Shown here: positions 55,424-64,000 of the stretch, in pieces
Layout of the letters: each line of letters starts with the position of its first letter
Position numbering within the stretch: position 1 is the stretch's first letter
Origin: Citrobacter sp. R56
Lineage (GTDB): Bacteria; Pseudomonadota; Gammaproteobacteria; Enterobacterales; Enterobacteriaceae
DNA: 64,000 nt
Direction: 5' to 3'
NCBI RefSeq assembly: GCF_016811995.1
Contig: NZ_CP069159.1
Location: 2,356,001 to 2,420,000, forward strand
Made by a program: the position numbers and the translations under genes
The notes under the pieces: model-generated
Told to the model about the DNA's origin: nothing
What the model saw: only the letters and a program-made list of their open reading frames with translations
Databases searched by the model: none

Positions 55424-56920
55424 ATGGACAATAAAAACTATCAACAACTCACCCGCACCTTTTTGCGTTTATCCCGTTTTTCCCATCTCTCTGCCATCGC
55501 CAGTTGGGATATGTTTGCCATGATGCCTCCCGGAGGAAGCCGCGCCAGAGGCGAAGCGCTGGCAGAGCTGAGCGTTCTGGAGCATCAAATCATTACCGAC
55601 CCCACCGTGGCACAGTGGATTGCCGCTGCCGGGCAAGAGGATCTCGACGAGATTGAACACGCAAACCTTCGCGAAATGACACGCCTGCATCATCAGGCTT
55701 CACTGCTGCCAGAGTCGCTGGTAGAGGCCAAATCTCTGGCGGGAAGCCGCTGTGAACATGCCTGGCGCAGCCAGCGTCCGGCAAATGACTGGCAAGGCTT
55801 TTCAGAAAATCTCAAAGAGGTGGTGAAATACAGCCGTGAAGAGGCGCGCTTACGCGCGCAAGCCAAAGGCTGCACACCCTACGATGCGCTATTGGATGTC
55901 TTTGAACCGGATATGACCAGCGCGCAACTGGATGTGCTGTTTGCGGATGTGAAAAGCTGGCTTCCCGACCTGCTGAATAAGGCAGTTGCCAAACAGTCTC
56001 AGCGCCCACTAGTTGCGCCGGTTGGGCCATTCCCAACGTCGGTTCAGCGCGAACTGGGACTGGAAACCATGGCGTTGCTGGGTTTTGATTTCAACGGCGG
56101 ACGTCTGGACATTAGCGCCCATCCTTTCTGCGGCGGCGTACCGGAAGATGTGCGGATCACTACGCGTTACGATGAAAACGAACTCCTCAGCGCACTATTT
56201 GGCGTCATCCACGAGACAGGACACGCGCGCTACGAGCAAAACCTGCCGCGTAACTGGCCCGGACAGCCCATCGCGCTCGCACGCTCTACCGCTATCCATG
56301 AGTCCCAGAGCCTGTTTTTTGAAATGCAGTTGGGTCGCAGTCAGGGATTCCTGAAGCAGTTGATCCCAATGGTTAAACGCCACTTTGGCGATCAAGCCGC
56401 CTTTGATGAGGCGAACTTTATGGCCTGGAATCAGCAGGTGAAGCCTGGATTCATCCGCGTGGATGCCGATGAAGTCAGCTACCCTGCGCATGTGATTTTA
56501 CGCTATGAAATTGAGCGGGCGCTGATCAACGGCGACATCGACGTTGACGACATACCGGCGCTGTGGAATGAGAAAATGCAGGCCTGGCTGGGACTGTCGA
56601 CCGACGGTAATTACCGCGACGGGTGCATGCAGGATATTCACTGGACCGATGGCGGATTTGGCTACTTCCCGTCCTATACGCTGGGCGCGATGTATGCCGC
56701 GCAGCTGTTCAGCGCCGCAAGCCGGGCGTTACCGAATCTGAACGCACACATCGCCGAAGGCGACTTCACCGCCCTGTTCGACTGGCTGCGGCAAAACATC
56801 TGGCAACACGGGAGCCGGTACACCACCGCGCAGCTCATTACCCAGGCAACCGGAGAACCCCTCAGTAGCCGGTACTTCCGCGAACACCTTGAATCGCGTT
56901 ATTTGTCATTGCCTCGCTAA
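55424..56920 (+). CDS. M32-family metallocarboxypeptidase
   Basis: The start at 55424 (AGAGGA upstream) gives 498 residues. It has the M32 (carboxypeptidase Taq) zinc site GVIHETGHARYEQN (HExxH) with the downstream glutamate in STAIHESQSLFFEMQLGRS, and the DVRITTRYDENEL motif. It trims C-terminal residues with broad specificity. K-12 lacks this gene between ynfM and asr. A hairpin GCCCGATA/TATCGGGC (56929-56953) ends it. Confidence 0.9.
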   Translation: MDNKNYQQLTRTFLRLSRFSHLSAIASWDMFAMMPPGGSRARGEALAELSVLEHQIITDPTVAQWIAAAGQEDLDEIEHANLREMTRLHHQASLLPESLVEAKSLAGSRCEHAWRSQRPANDWQGFSENLKEVVKYSREEARLRAQAKGCTPYDALLDVFEPDMTSAQLDVLFADVKSWLPDLLNKAVAKQSQRPLVAPVGPFPTSVQRELGLETMALLGFDFNGGRLDISAHPFCGGVPEDVRITTRYDENELLSALFGVIHETGHARYEQNLPRNWPGQPIALARSTAIHESQSLFFEMQLGRSQGFLKQLIPMVKRHFGDQAAFDEANFMAWNQQVKPGFIRVDADEVSYPAHVILRYEIERALINGDIDVDDIPALWNEKMQAWLGLSTDGNYRDGCMQDIHWTDGGFGYFPSYTLGAMYAAQLFSAASRALPNLNAHIAEGDFTALFDWLRQNIWQHGSRYTTAQLITQATGEPLSSRYFREHLESRYLSLPR

Positions 56921-56928
56921 ACCAGATT

Positions 56929-56957
56929 GCCCGATAGCGCAGGCTTATCGGGCTTCT
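56929..56957 (+). terminator. Terminator of the M32 gene
   Basis: GCCCGATA (56929-56936) pairs with TATCGGGC (56946-56953), followed by TTCT. Confidence 0.65.
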
Positions 56958-56979
56958 CTACCGCTTATTCCCCATCTCG

Positions 56980-56993
56980 TACATATCGTTACA
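56980..56993 (+). promoter_or_regulatory. RstA box upstream of asr
   Basis: TACATATCGTTACA matches the RstA consensus TACATNTNGTTACA exactly. In E. coli RstA activates asr under acid conditions together with PhoB control. Confidence 0.9.
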
Positions 56994-57096
56994 CGCCGAT
57001 ACCAATGACTCACGGAAGCCCTGAATTTACAGCGATATAGTTATTTCAACGGCCCCGCAGTGGGGTTGAATGAAAAACCAAATCGAGGGTATTAAA

Positions 57097-57426
57097 ATGA
57101 AAAAAGTATTAGCTCTGGTTGTTGCCGCTGCTATGGGTCTGTCTTCCGCTGCATTTGCTGCCGAAACCGCAACATCCACTACCGCTCCAGCGGTCACCAA
57201 ATCGGCTTCCGCGACCACCACGCATCACAAAAAACATCACAAAGCCGCTACCCAAAAAGCGCCAGAACAGAAAGCGCAGGCCGCTAAAAAGCACACCAAA
57301 AAGTCTGCAACCAAACCGACGGTAGAACAGAAAGCCCCTGAGCAAAAAGCGCAGGCGGCTAAAAAACACACCAAAAAACCGGTAAAACACGAAGCGACTA
57401 AACCAGCAGCTCAACCGGCTGCTTAA
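57097..57426 (+). CDS. asr: Acid-shock protein Asr
   Basis: The start at 57097 gives 109 residues with a signal peptide ([22 protein letters not shown]). The mature part is very rich in Lys, Ala and Gln with the repeated unit [15 protein letters not shown] occurring twice. Asr is an intrinsically disordered periplasmic protein induced below about pH 5. The upstream ATG at 57070 would add 9 residues before the signal and is rejected. Confidence 0.93.
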   Translation: MKKVLALVVAAAMGLSSAAFAAETATSTTAPAVTKSASATTTHHKKHHKAATQKAPEQKAQAAKKHTKKSATKPTVEQKAPEQKAQAAKKHTKKPVKHEATKPAAQPAA

Positions 57427-57469
57427 GACGCCCCCAGGTTCAATGGCGCTCCCCCGCGCCATGACACAC

Positions 57470-57502
57470 GGCGCTAAATTGTTCTGATTTAGCGCCGTCC
57501 TT
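57470..57502 (+). terminator. Hairpin between asr and ydgU
   Basis: GGCGCTAAA (57470-57478) pairs with TTTAGCGCC (57488-57496). TTTT follows after a few bases. It can reduce transcription from asr into ydgU. Confidence 0.65.
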
Positions 57503-57517
57503 TTGGAGGGTGCCAGG

Positions 57518-57598
57518 ATGCCTCGTTACCGATTTGAGTTCATTCTTATCGCACTTATTTTATGTGCGCTTATCGCCACCCACTTTTATCTTTCCTGA
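57518..57598 (+). CDS. ydgU: Small membrane protein YdgU
   Basis: A 26-residue protein starting MPRYRFEFILIALILCALIA and ending FYLS, nearly the E. coli YdgU. It is one membrane helix. It has a GGAGGG ribosome site and follows asr, as in E. coli. Confidence 0.88.
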   Translation: MPRYRFEFILIALILCALIATHFYLS

Positions 57599-57698
57599 TG
57601 TAGTTATCTGATTTTACTCCCACTTTTCTGCCGTCCCGTCTATAGTATTTACTGAGGGTTTGCTTTTAATAATCATAATTACCCACACAGAGTGTGAT

Positions 57699-58520
57699 AT
57701 GCAGAAAACCATTGCTGTATTACTGGCTTCAGTTTGTCTTTCTCCTGTCGTGACTCATGCGGATGAGGTTGATACGACTGCCACGGATACCAGTGAAGTC
57801 AAAACACTATTTTTTGGTCAGGATGATCGCGTACAGGTCGCTGACCCAACCCAACCGCCCTGGGATGCGATTGGGCAACTGGAGACCGCCAGCGGTAACC
57901 TCTGCACCGCTACGCTCATCTCACCGCATCTGGCACTGACGGCGGGACACTGTTTGCTGATCCCACCGAAAGGTAAGCCGGATAAAGCCGTCGCCTTACG
58001 TTTTGTGTCGAAAAAGGGACTCTGGCGCTACGAAATTCACGGGATTGAAGGACGGGTCGATCCCTCACTGGGTAAGCGTCTGAAACCGGACGGCGACGGC
58101 TGGATTGTTCCCCCTGCCGCAGCATCCTGGGACTTCGGTCTGGTGGTGTTACGCTACCCGCCTTCCGGCATTACGCCACTGCCCTTATTTGAAGGTGATA
58201 AAGCGGCGTTAACCGCAGCGCTTAAAACCACCGAACGTAAAGTGACGCAGTCGGGATATCCGGAAGATCATATTGACGCGCTGTATACACACCAGGATTG
58301 TCTGGTCACCGGTTGGGCGCAAACGTCGGTCCTCTCTCACCAGTGCGACACGTTGCCTGGCGACAGCGGATCGCCACTGATGCTGAAGACCGATACGGGC
58401 TGGCAGTTGATTGGCGTGCAAAGCTCCGCCCCGGCGGCCAAAGATCGCTGGCGGGCAGATAACCGCGCGCTCTCCGTCACGGGGTTTCGTGACAAACTGG
58501 ACGCGCTGGCCCAGCAATAA
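57699..58520 (+). CDS. ydgD: Trypsin-like serine protease YdgD
   Basis: The start at 57699 gives 273 residues as in E. coli, with a signal peptide ([18 protein letters not shown]). The catalytic triad is intact: LTAGHC (His), WDFGLVVL (Asp) and LPGDSGSPL (Ser, about residue 222). It is periplasmic or secreted, with unknown substrate. It stops one base before the convergent GGDEF-EAL gene. Confidence 0.92.
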   Translation: MQKTIAVLLASVCLSPVVTHADEVDTTATDTSEVKTLFFGQDDRVQVADPTQPPWDAIGQLETASGNLCTATLISPHLALTAGHCLLIPPKGKPDKAVALRFVSKKGLWRYEIHGIEGRVDPSLGKRLKPDGDGWIVPPAAASWDFGLVVLRYPPSGITPLPLFEGDKAALTAALKTTERKVTQSGYPEDHIDALYTHQDCLVTGWAQTSVLSHQCDTLPGDSGSPLMLKTDTGWQLIGVQSSAPAAKDRWRADNRALSVTGFRDKLDALAQQ

Positions 58521-58521
58521 C

Positions 58522-60684
58522 TTAGCAATGTCGTTGCTGGCGCAGCTGTAACAGTGATTCGATCGGCATCGGCTGGCTAAAATAGAAGCCCTGAAGCTGG
58601 TCACATCCGGCAAGACGCAGCAGCTTCATCTGTTTTTCTGTCTCCACGCCTTCGGCAATGACCGCCATCCCGAGCGCGCTGGCGATACGGATAGTGCCGC
58701 TCACCAGCGCTGACGCCTGATCGTCATCATCCACCAGCCCTGCCAGCGATTTATCTATCTTAATGGTGTCGAAGTTAAACCGGCGTAAATAACCGATGCT
58801 CGAATATCCGGTCCCGAAATCATCCAGCGCCACCGCCGTACCCAGCGATTTTAAATTTGCGATGGCAGCGCGCGCCCTTTCCGGGCTTTCCAGCACATAG
58901 GTTTCGGTCACTTCCAGCTGTAAACGTCCCGCCGGAAACCCGGTTTCCTGCAACACGCCAGCTACCTTGTTCTCAAAATCCGGATCGCGGAACTGGGCGG
59001 GAGAAATATTCACCGACAGTTTAAGGTCGCTCAGCGGCTGGAGATCAAAACAGGCGCGGCGCAATACAAACTGGCCGAGTCGGTAGATCAACCCGCTGGT
59101 CTCGGCAATGCGGATAAACTCATCCGGTTTTAATCCACCAGCGGGTCGCCGATGCCAGCGAGCCAGCGCCTCAACGCCAATCATTTTTTGCGATCGGGCA
59201 TCAACAATAGGCTGATACCAGACATCGAACTCTTCTCTTTCCAGGCCGAGGCGAATGTCATTTTCGATGACGATTTCCCGTTCCCGAACGCTGTTTAATT
59301 CAGAATCGTAATGCGTAATTCGCCCTTTGCCGGTACTTTTGGAGTGATACATCGCAATATCCGCCCGACGGAACAGTTCTGAACTGGTAATCTCCACCAG
59401 CGAGCCACTCGCAATACCAATGCTGGCGCCAATGTGGATAGTTCTTTCTCCCAAGCTAATGGGCGTATTGAGATAATCCAGAACACTGCCCGCAAATGCC
59501 GCCGCGCTTTCTTCCGCGCGCGCGCCGCCAACCATCATGGCAAATTCATCCCCGCCCATGCGTGCCAGCATCCCTTCCGGAGGAATTTTATCTCTCAGCG
59601 TTTGGGCAATGGTGACGATCAGCTGATCGCCCACGTGATGACCGTAAATGTCATTGACGTCTTTAAATCCGTCCAGGTCGATAAAAACCACGCTTTTCGT
59701 TCCCGGCTCGCCGCTTAACCTGGAGTGCTCCAGCTTTTCAATTAACGCGCGGCGGTTTGGCAAATGACTTAACCAGTCAATACGCGCGATGCGTCTTGCC
59801 TGCTGCTCACCTTTTGCCAGTTTATAGAGTCCAACGCTGCTCAACAGAATAAAGAGCAGGATTAACGCGGCGGCGAGTAAGACGATCTGCGTAATATCGG
59901 TTGAAGCAGCCTGCGCCGCCTGGACACCGGGCAGACGCGCCTGCCAGCTAAGATAACCAAGCAACTCTCCGGCCGAACTTTTCAGTGGTACGCTGGGACC
60001 AGCCGAGGGTTCAGCAGTATAGGTGAGGTCTTCTATCTGAAAGGTTCTACCCAGTCCACTCAGGATCTCTGGATTGAGATGGCGGGTAATGACCAGGTAA
60101 CGACGTGCGCTTCCCTGAACGGGAAACCCTTCCGTCATCGGGCGAATCAACCCGATACCGACAAAAGCGACACCTTCCCGGGTGCGGGTTATTCCGGCGT
60201 AAATGTTTTTTTCGCTGGCGAGAGGCTGAGCATGTTGGTCGATCAAGAACTGCATACCCCGACCAAAAAAACGGAGGTTATCTTCCGTAAACGGCTTACC
60301 GTGAAATGCGCCCCACAAAACGTGAAAGTGCTCGTCGAGAATAAACGTGCCGTCATACAGGTTATTGATCTTAAGGCCTGAACCCCAGGTTTTAGATAAC
60401 CATGCGGTGTCTAACGTGGGTCGATAAGCCTCTTTGACCGCCTCGTCCCAGACGGCATTGTCCAGTACCAGCGACCATACGCGATTCACCGAGGTTTGCA
60501 CCGCCCCTTGTACCGACAGCGCCGTGCGGCGGTCGTCAATTTCGTTGGTTTTAGTGGTGATCAGATGAAGGGAAAGATAAAGCAGAGCCACGACCGAGAT
60601 TATCAGACCTATCCCGGCCATAAAAATCATAACAAACAGCGTTTTTGCTGTAGGAATATTACGCCAGTGCAACAAATTTGCCAT
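58522..60684 (-). CDS. CHASE4-GGDEF-EAL cyclic di-GMP enzyme
   Basis: 720 residues. An N-terminal membrane helix, a periplasmic CHASE4 sensor (about residues 45-200) and a second helix (about residue 275) precede the output domains. The GGDEF motif is intact (RMGGDEFAMM) and so is the EAL motif (GVEALARW), with DDFGTGYSS and EGVETEKQ conserved. Both synthesis and hydrolysis of cyclic di-GMP are possible. E. coli K-12 has no gene here between ydgD and mdtI. Confidence 0.92.
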   Translation of the reverse strand: MANLLHWRNIPTAKTLFVMIFMAGIGLIISVVALLYLSLHLITTKTNEIDDRRTALSVQGAVQTSVNRVWSLVLDNAVWDEAVKEAYRPTLDTAWLSKTWGSGLKINNLYDGTFILDEHFHVLWGAFHGKPFTEDNLRFFGRGMQFLIDQHAQPLASEKNIYAGITRTREGVAFVGIGLIRPMTEGFPVQGSARRYLVITRHLNPEILSGLGRTFQIEDLTYTAEPSAGPSVPLKSSAGELLGYLSWQARLPGVQAAQAASTDITQIVLLAAALILLFILLSSVGLYKLAKGEQQARRIARIDWLSHLPNRRALIEKLEHSRLSGEPGTKSVVFIDLDGFKDVNDIYGHHVGDQLIVTIAQTLRDKIPPEGMLARMGGDEFAMMVGGARAEESAAAFAGSVLDYLNTPISLGERTIHIGASIGIASGSLVEITSSELFRRADIAMYHSKSTGKGRITHYDSELNSVREREIVIENDIRLGLEREEFDVWYQPIVDARSQKMIGVEALARWHRRPAGGLKPDEFIRIAETSGLIYRLGQFVLRRACFDLQPLSDLKLSVNISPAQFRDPDFENKVAGVLQETGFPAGRLQLEVTETYVLESPERARAAIANLKSLGTAVALDDFGTGYSSIGYLRRFNFDTIKIDKSLAGLVDDDDQASALVSGTIRIASALGMAVIAEGVETEKQMKLLRLAGCDQLQGFYFSQPMPIESLLQLRQQRHC

Positions 60685-60779
60685 CCGGATCCCTCGCCCG
60701 TCGCCTGACTAATTGTATTATTTATAGCGTACTACAGCCGGAGAATTTCGCTGCCTGATTCTTTCAGGCAGTGATCACA

Positions 60780-61109
60780 TCAGGCGAGTTTTATCATTAT
60801 CATACCGGCCAACAGTAATACCACACCGACCCAGCCTTTGTTATTCAGACGTTGACCAAAAAGCACCCAACCCGCTGCCAGCGTGGCGGCAATACCAAAC
60901 CCGCCCCACAACGCGTACGCCACGGAAAGGTCGATACCTTCTACGGCCTGAGACAGCGCACTAAACGCGGCCAGGACGGCGGCGAGAGACAACACACCGT
61001 AAATTTTACGCCGAAAACCGTCAGAGAATTTGAGAAAGACGTTAGCGACAATTTCCAGCACGATGGCGGCCGCCAGCCAGGCGCCGTGTACCCATTCAAA
61101 CTGTTGCAT
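60780..61109 (-). CDS. mdtI: Spermidine exporter subunit MdtI
   Basis: 109 residues, small multidrug resistance family, four membrane helices with the conserved glutamate in [18 protein letters not shown]. It forms the MdtJI heterodimer that exports spermidine. Its ATG overlaps the mdtJ end by 14 bases. Confidence 0.95.
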   Translation of the reverse strand: MQQFEWVHGAWLAAAIVLEIVANVFLKFSDGFRRKIYGVLSLAAVLAAFSALSQAVEGIDLSVAYALWGGFGIAATLAAGWVLFGQRLNNKGWVGVVLLLAGMIMIKLA

Positions 61110-61467
61110 GCGTCGCCCCTTTCACCGTTTTCACCGTTTTGGCGGGCTTTCGCGTACCGGATTTAATCAGCACAATGCCGAGCACCAGGGTCGCCAGCCC
61201 CGCGATTTTCATCGTTGACAACGCTTCATCAAATAACAGCACACTAAACAACGTAATAAATAAAATACCGATCCCTTCCCACAAGGCATAGGCGACGCCA
61301 AGGGCTATTTTTTTAACCGCAAACGAGAGAAAAATATACGAGAGGGTGATCATTACCAGCATCAAAATAAAACCTGTGTTGCCATCGCTAACACTGGCCC
61401 ATTTCATCGACAACGTTCCGGTAATTTCGGTCGCAATTGCCAGCGCTAATAAAATCCAGTAAAACAT
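61096..61467 (-). CDS. mdtJ: Spermidine exporter subunit MdtJ
   Basis: The start at 61467 (CAGGAGAAGT upstream) gives 123 residues with four helices and the conserved glutamate in [23 protein letters not shown]. It is the first main gene of the mdtJI operon and pairs with MdtI. Confidence 0.95.
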   Translation of the reverse strand: MFYWILLALAIATEITGTLSMKWASVSDGNTGFILMLVMITLSYIFLSFAVKKIALGVAYALWEGIGILFITLFSVLLFDEALSTMKIAGLATLVLGIVLIKSGTRKPAKTVKTVKGATHATV

Positions 61468-61577
61468 GATACTTCTCCTGCTTGAGAATATAGTCCTGCG
61501 GATCTGCTGCATGCAGCAAACCAAAAATAAAATCAGATAGCTCAGCGCGTCGCGCCAGCTCAGGCAGAAGAAAGGGA
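61468..61577 (-). promoter_or_regulatory. Spacer between mdtU and mdtJ
   Basis: It contains a 14-base palindrome TGCTGCATGCAGCA (61505-61518) and a GC-rich direct repeat: the 15 bases at 61544-61558 recur at 61582-61596, inside the end of mdtU, with one change. Then a T-rich tract follows on the minus strand. The layout suggests RNA folding control of mdtJI. Confidence 0.45.
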
Positions 61578-61679
61578 CTAAAGCGCGTTGCGCCAGAGCT
61601 GCTCACCAGCAAGCAGGAAGGTAGAAGAAGTACGAAGGTGTGTCGATGTAGAAAAAAACGTTCTGAACAAATTGTCCAT
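61578..61679 (-). CDS. mdtU: mdtJI operon leader peptide MdtU
   Basis: A 33-residue frame starting [19 protein letters not shown] and ending WRNAL lies 110 bases upstream of mdtJ in the same direction. E. coli has a leader ORF of about this size and place (mdtU), through which spermidine controls mdtJI expression. The C-terminal region and its codons overlap one copy of the GC-rich repeat. Naming is by position and length. Confidence 0.7.
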   Translation of the reverse strand: MDNLFRTFFSTSTHLRTSSTFLLAGEQLWRNAL

Positions 61680-61884
61680 AATATTACAATTATCCGCAGT
61701 GTTGCTTCTCGTCATCGCGGATGATAATTGTCCTCGGTAGTTAAACACGCCTGATTTGTACCACAGCTACAGATTTAACTCAAAACCTTTTCACTTCTTT
61801 ACCTCAATCGTCTGATTTTTGGTAGCGCACTTCGACACAAATCACATTATTATAAACACCAGGAAGCAGAATTCAGGAATTACC
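61680..61884. other. Divergent promoter region of mdtUJI and tqsA
   Basis: About 200 bases, AT-rich. It contains the mdtUJI promoter (AT-rich region around 61680-61740) and the tqsA promoter. No further gene or RNA was recognised. Confidence 0.4.
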
Positions 61885-62919
61885 ATGGCAAAACCAATTA
61901 TCACGCTCAATGGTCTAAAAATAGTGATTATGCTGGGAATGTTAGTCATCATTCTCGCGGGAATTCGTATTGCGGCGGATATCATTGTCCCCTTTATTTT
62001 AGCGTTATTTATTGCCGTTATTTTAAACCCGGTCGTACAACGGATGGTCAAATTACGCATCCCCCGCGTGCTGGCGGTATCATTACTGGTCGTCATCATT
62101 GTGATGGCGATGGTGCTCCTGCTGGCGTATCTGGGAACCTCATTAAATGAGCTCGCACGAACGCTGCCGCAGTACCGTTCGTCTTTGATCATCCCACTGA
62201 AAAGTATTGAGCCGTGGTTACAACGCGCAGGAATTGGCGTTTCTGTGGATGAACTGGCGAAATATATTAATCCTAACGCGGCCATGACGCTGGTCACTAA
62301 CTTGCTGACCCAACTCTCTAACGCCATGTCGTCTATCTTTTTACTTCTGTTAACTGTCGTCTTTATGCTGCTGGAAGTGCCACAACTGCCCGGCAAGCTA
62401 AAACAGATGATGGCTAACCCCGCAGAAGGCATGTCTGCCATTCAGCGCGCAATTGACAGCGTTTCGCATTATCTGGTGCTGAAGACCGCCATCAGCATTG
62501 TCACGGGTCTGGTCGCCTGGGGAATGTTGGCGGCACTGGATGTACGTTTTGCTTTCGTCTGGGGGCTGCTGGCCTTTGCGCTGAACTATATCCCTAATAT
62601 TGGCTCCGTACTGGCGGCGATTCCACCTATCGCTCAGGTGCTGGTGTTCAGCGGATTTTACGACGCGCTTGTTGTGCTGGCGGGATATCTGGCGATCAAC
62701 CTGGTGTTCGGTAACATCCTTGAACCTCGAATCATGGGGCGTGGATTAGGCCTTTCGACGCTGGTGGTGTTTCTCTCATTGATTTTCTGGGGATGGCTGC
62801 TCGGTCCCGTTGGTATGTTGCTTTCGGTGCCGCTGACCATCGTCGTTAAAATCGCCCTTGAGCAGACAACAGGCGGTCAGAGCATTGCGGTTTTGCTTAG
62901 CGACCTCAATAAAGCCTGA
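61885..62919 (+). CDS. tqsA: AI-2 exporter family protein TqsA
   Basis: The start at 61885 gives 344 residues as in E. coli. Eight membrane segments of the AI-2E (PerM) family are seen, including [48 protein letters not shown] and [31 protein letters not shown]. It exports autoinducer-2. It ends at the terminator shared with pntB. Confidence 0.94.
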   Translation: MAKPIITLNGLKIVIMLGMLVIILAGIRIAADIIVPFILALFIAVILNPVVQRMVKLRIPRVLAVSLLVVIIVMAMVLLLAYLGTSLNELARTLPQYRSSLIIPLKSIEPWLQRAGIGVSVDELAKYINPNAAMTLVTNLLTQLSNAMSSIFLLLLTVVFMLLEVPQLPGKLKQMMANPAEGMSAIQRAIDSVSHYLVLKTAISIVTGLVAWGMLAALDVRFAFVWGLLAFALNYIPNIGSVLAAIPPIAQVLVFSGFYDALVVLAGYLAINLVFGNILEPRIMGRGLGLSTLVVFLSLIFWGWLLGPVGMLLSVPLTIVVKIALEQTTGGQSIAVLLSDLNKA

Positions 62920-62926
62920 TATAAAA

Positions 62927-62948
62927 AACGGCCTCCGCAGAGGCCGTT
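62927..62948. terminator. Bidirectional terminator between tqsA and pntB
   Basis: AACGGCCTC (62927-62935) pairs with GAGGCCGTT (62940-62948). The minus-strand side runs into TTTTTT, so it mainly ends pntB. Confidence 0.85.
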
Positions 62949-62975
62949 CACATCATTGCCGAATGGCAGCTATCT

Positions 62976-64000
<1,025 letters not shown>

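Overview
The window is enterobacterial chromosome. From about 10.5 kb to the right end its gene order is that of the Escherichia coli K-12 uxaB-mar-dcp-rsp-ynf-asr-mdtJI-pntB segment: yneE, uxaB, dgcF, yneG, glsB, sad, ptrR, sotB, marC/marRAB, eamA, ydeE, mgtS, mgrR, dgcZ, dcp, ydfG, rspR, ydfZ, ydfI, rspA, ynfA, ynfB, speG, ynfC, ynfD, ynfE, dmsD, clcB, bioD2, mlc, ynfL, ynfM, asr, ydgU, ydgD, mdtI, mdtJ, tqsA, pntB. The proteins are clearly orthologous to E. coli but diverged, the Qin prophage is absent, and several inserted genes are not in K-12. A Citrobacter-like member of Enterobacteriaceae is the best guess; species cannot be fixed from this window.

Left accessory part (1-10.5 kb): the start of a LysR gene at the edge; a low-GC patch with two immunity-like genes (one SUKH/SMI1-KNR4), a secreted hypothetical protein and a DUF4136 lipoprotein; then an IprA/YaiV-like regulator convergent with a two-gene RND efflux operon (membrane fusion protein plus pump). 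The pump operon diverges from a candidate small RNA and a Spy/CpxP-like periplasmic protein. These three transcription units share a repeated promoter-proximal element. A M14 peptidase and a shortened GFA-type gene follow.

Core part A (10.5-26.5 kb): bestrophin-like YneE, tagaturonate reductase, GNAT, diguanylate cyclase DgcF, the glutaminase/succinate-semialdehyde dehydrogenase group with its LysR regulator, sugar/arabinose exporter SotB, the marC-marRAB locus with marbox and both MarR operators, EamA, YdeE, the PhoP-type mgtS/mgrR pair and DgcZ.

Island (about 26.9-32.4 kb): an extra 3' piece of dcp is followed by a Pseudomonas-style DUF1302 outer-membrane protein, remains of an AraC-type regulator and an IS6-family transposase, and a divergent MocR/EamA-transporter pair. 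Then comes the complete dcp. A 128-bp stretch of dcp is present on both sides with one difference.

Core part B (32.4-64 kb): dcp, ydfG, rspR and ydfZ, then a remodelled rsp cluster (rspA, a second-type uxaC, a GPH symporter, ydfI) that together would take glucuronate through fructuronate and mannonate to 2-keto-3-deoxygluconate. ynfE is directly followed by dmsD, with the iron-sulfur and membrane-anchor subunits missing. The remainder holds clcB/bioD2, mlc with its own operator, ynfL/ynfM with a previously unremarked 30-codon ORF, a M32 carboxypeptidase, asr with an exact RstA box, ydgU, ydgD, a CHASE4-GGDEF-EAL protein, the mdtJI operon with its mdtU leader ORF, tqsA and the 3' part of pntB. 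No tRNA, rRNA, CRISPR array or intact insertion sequence was seen.
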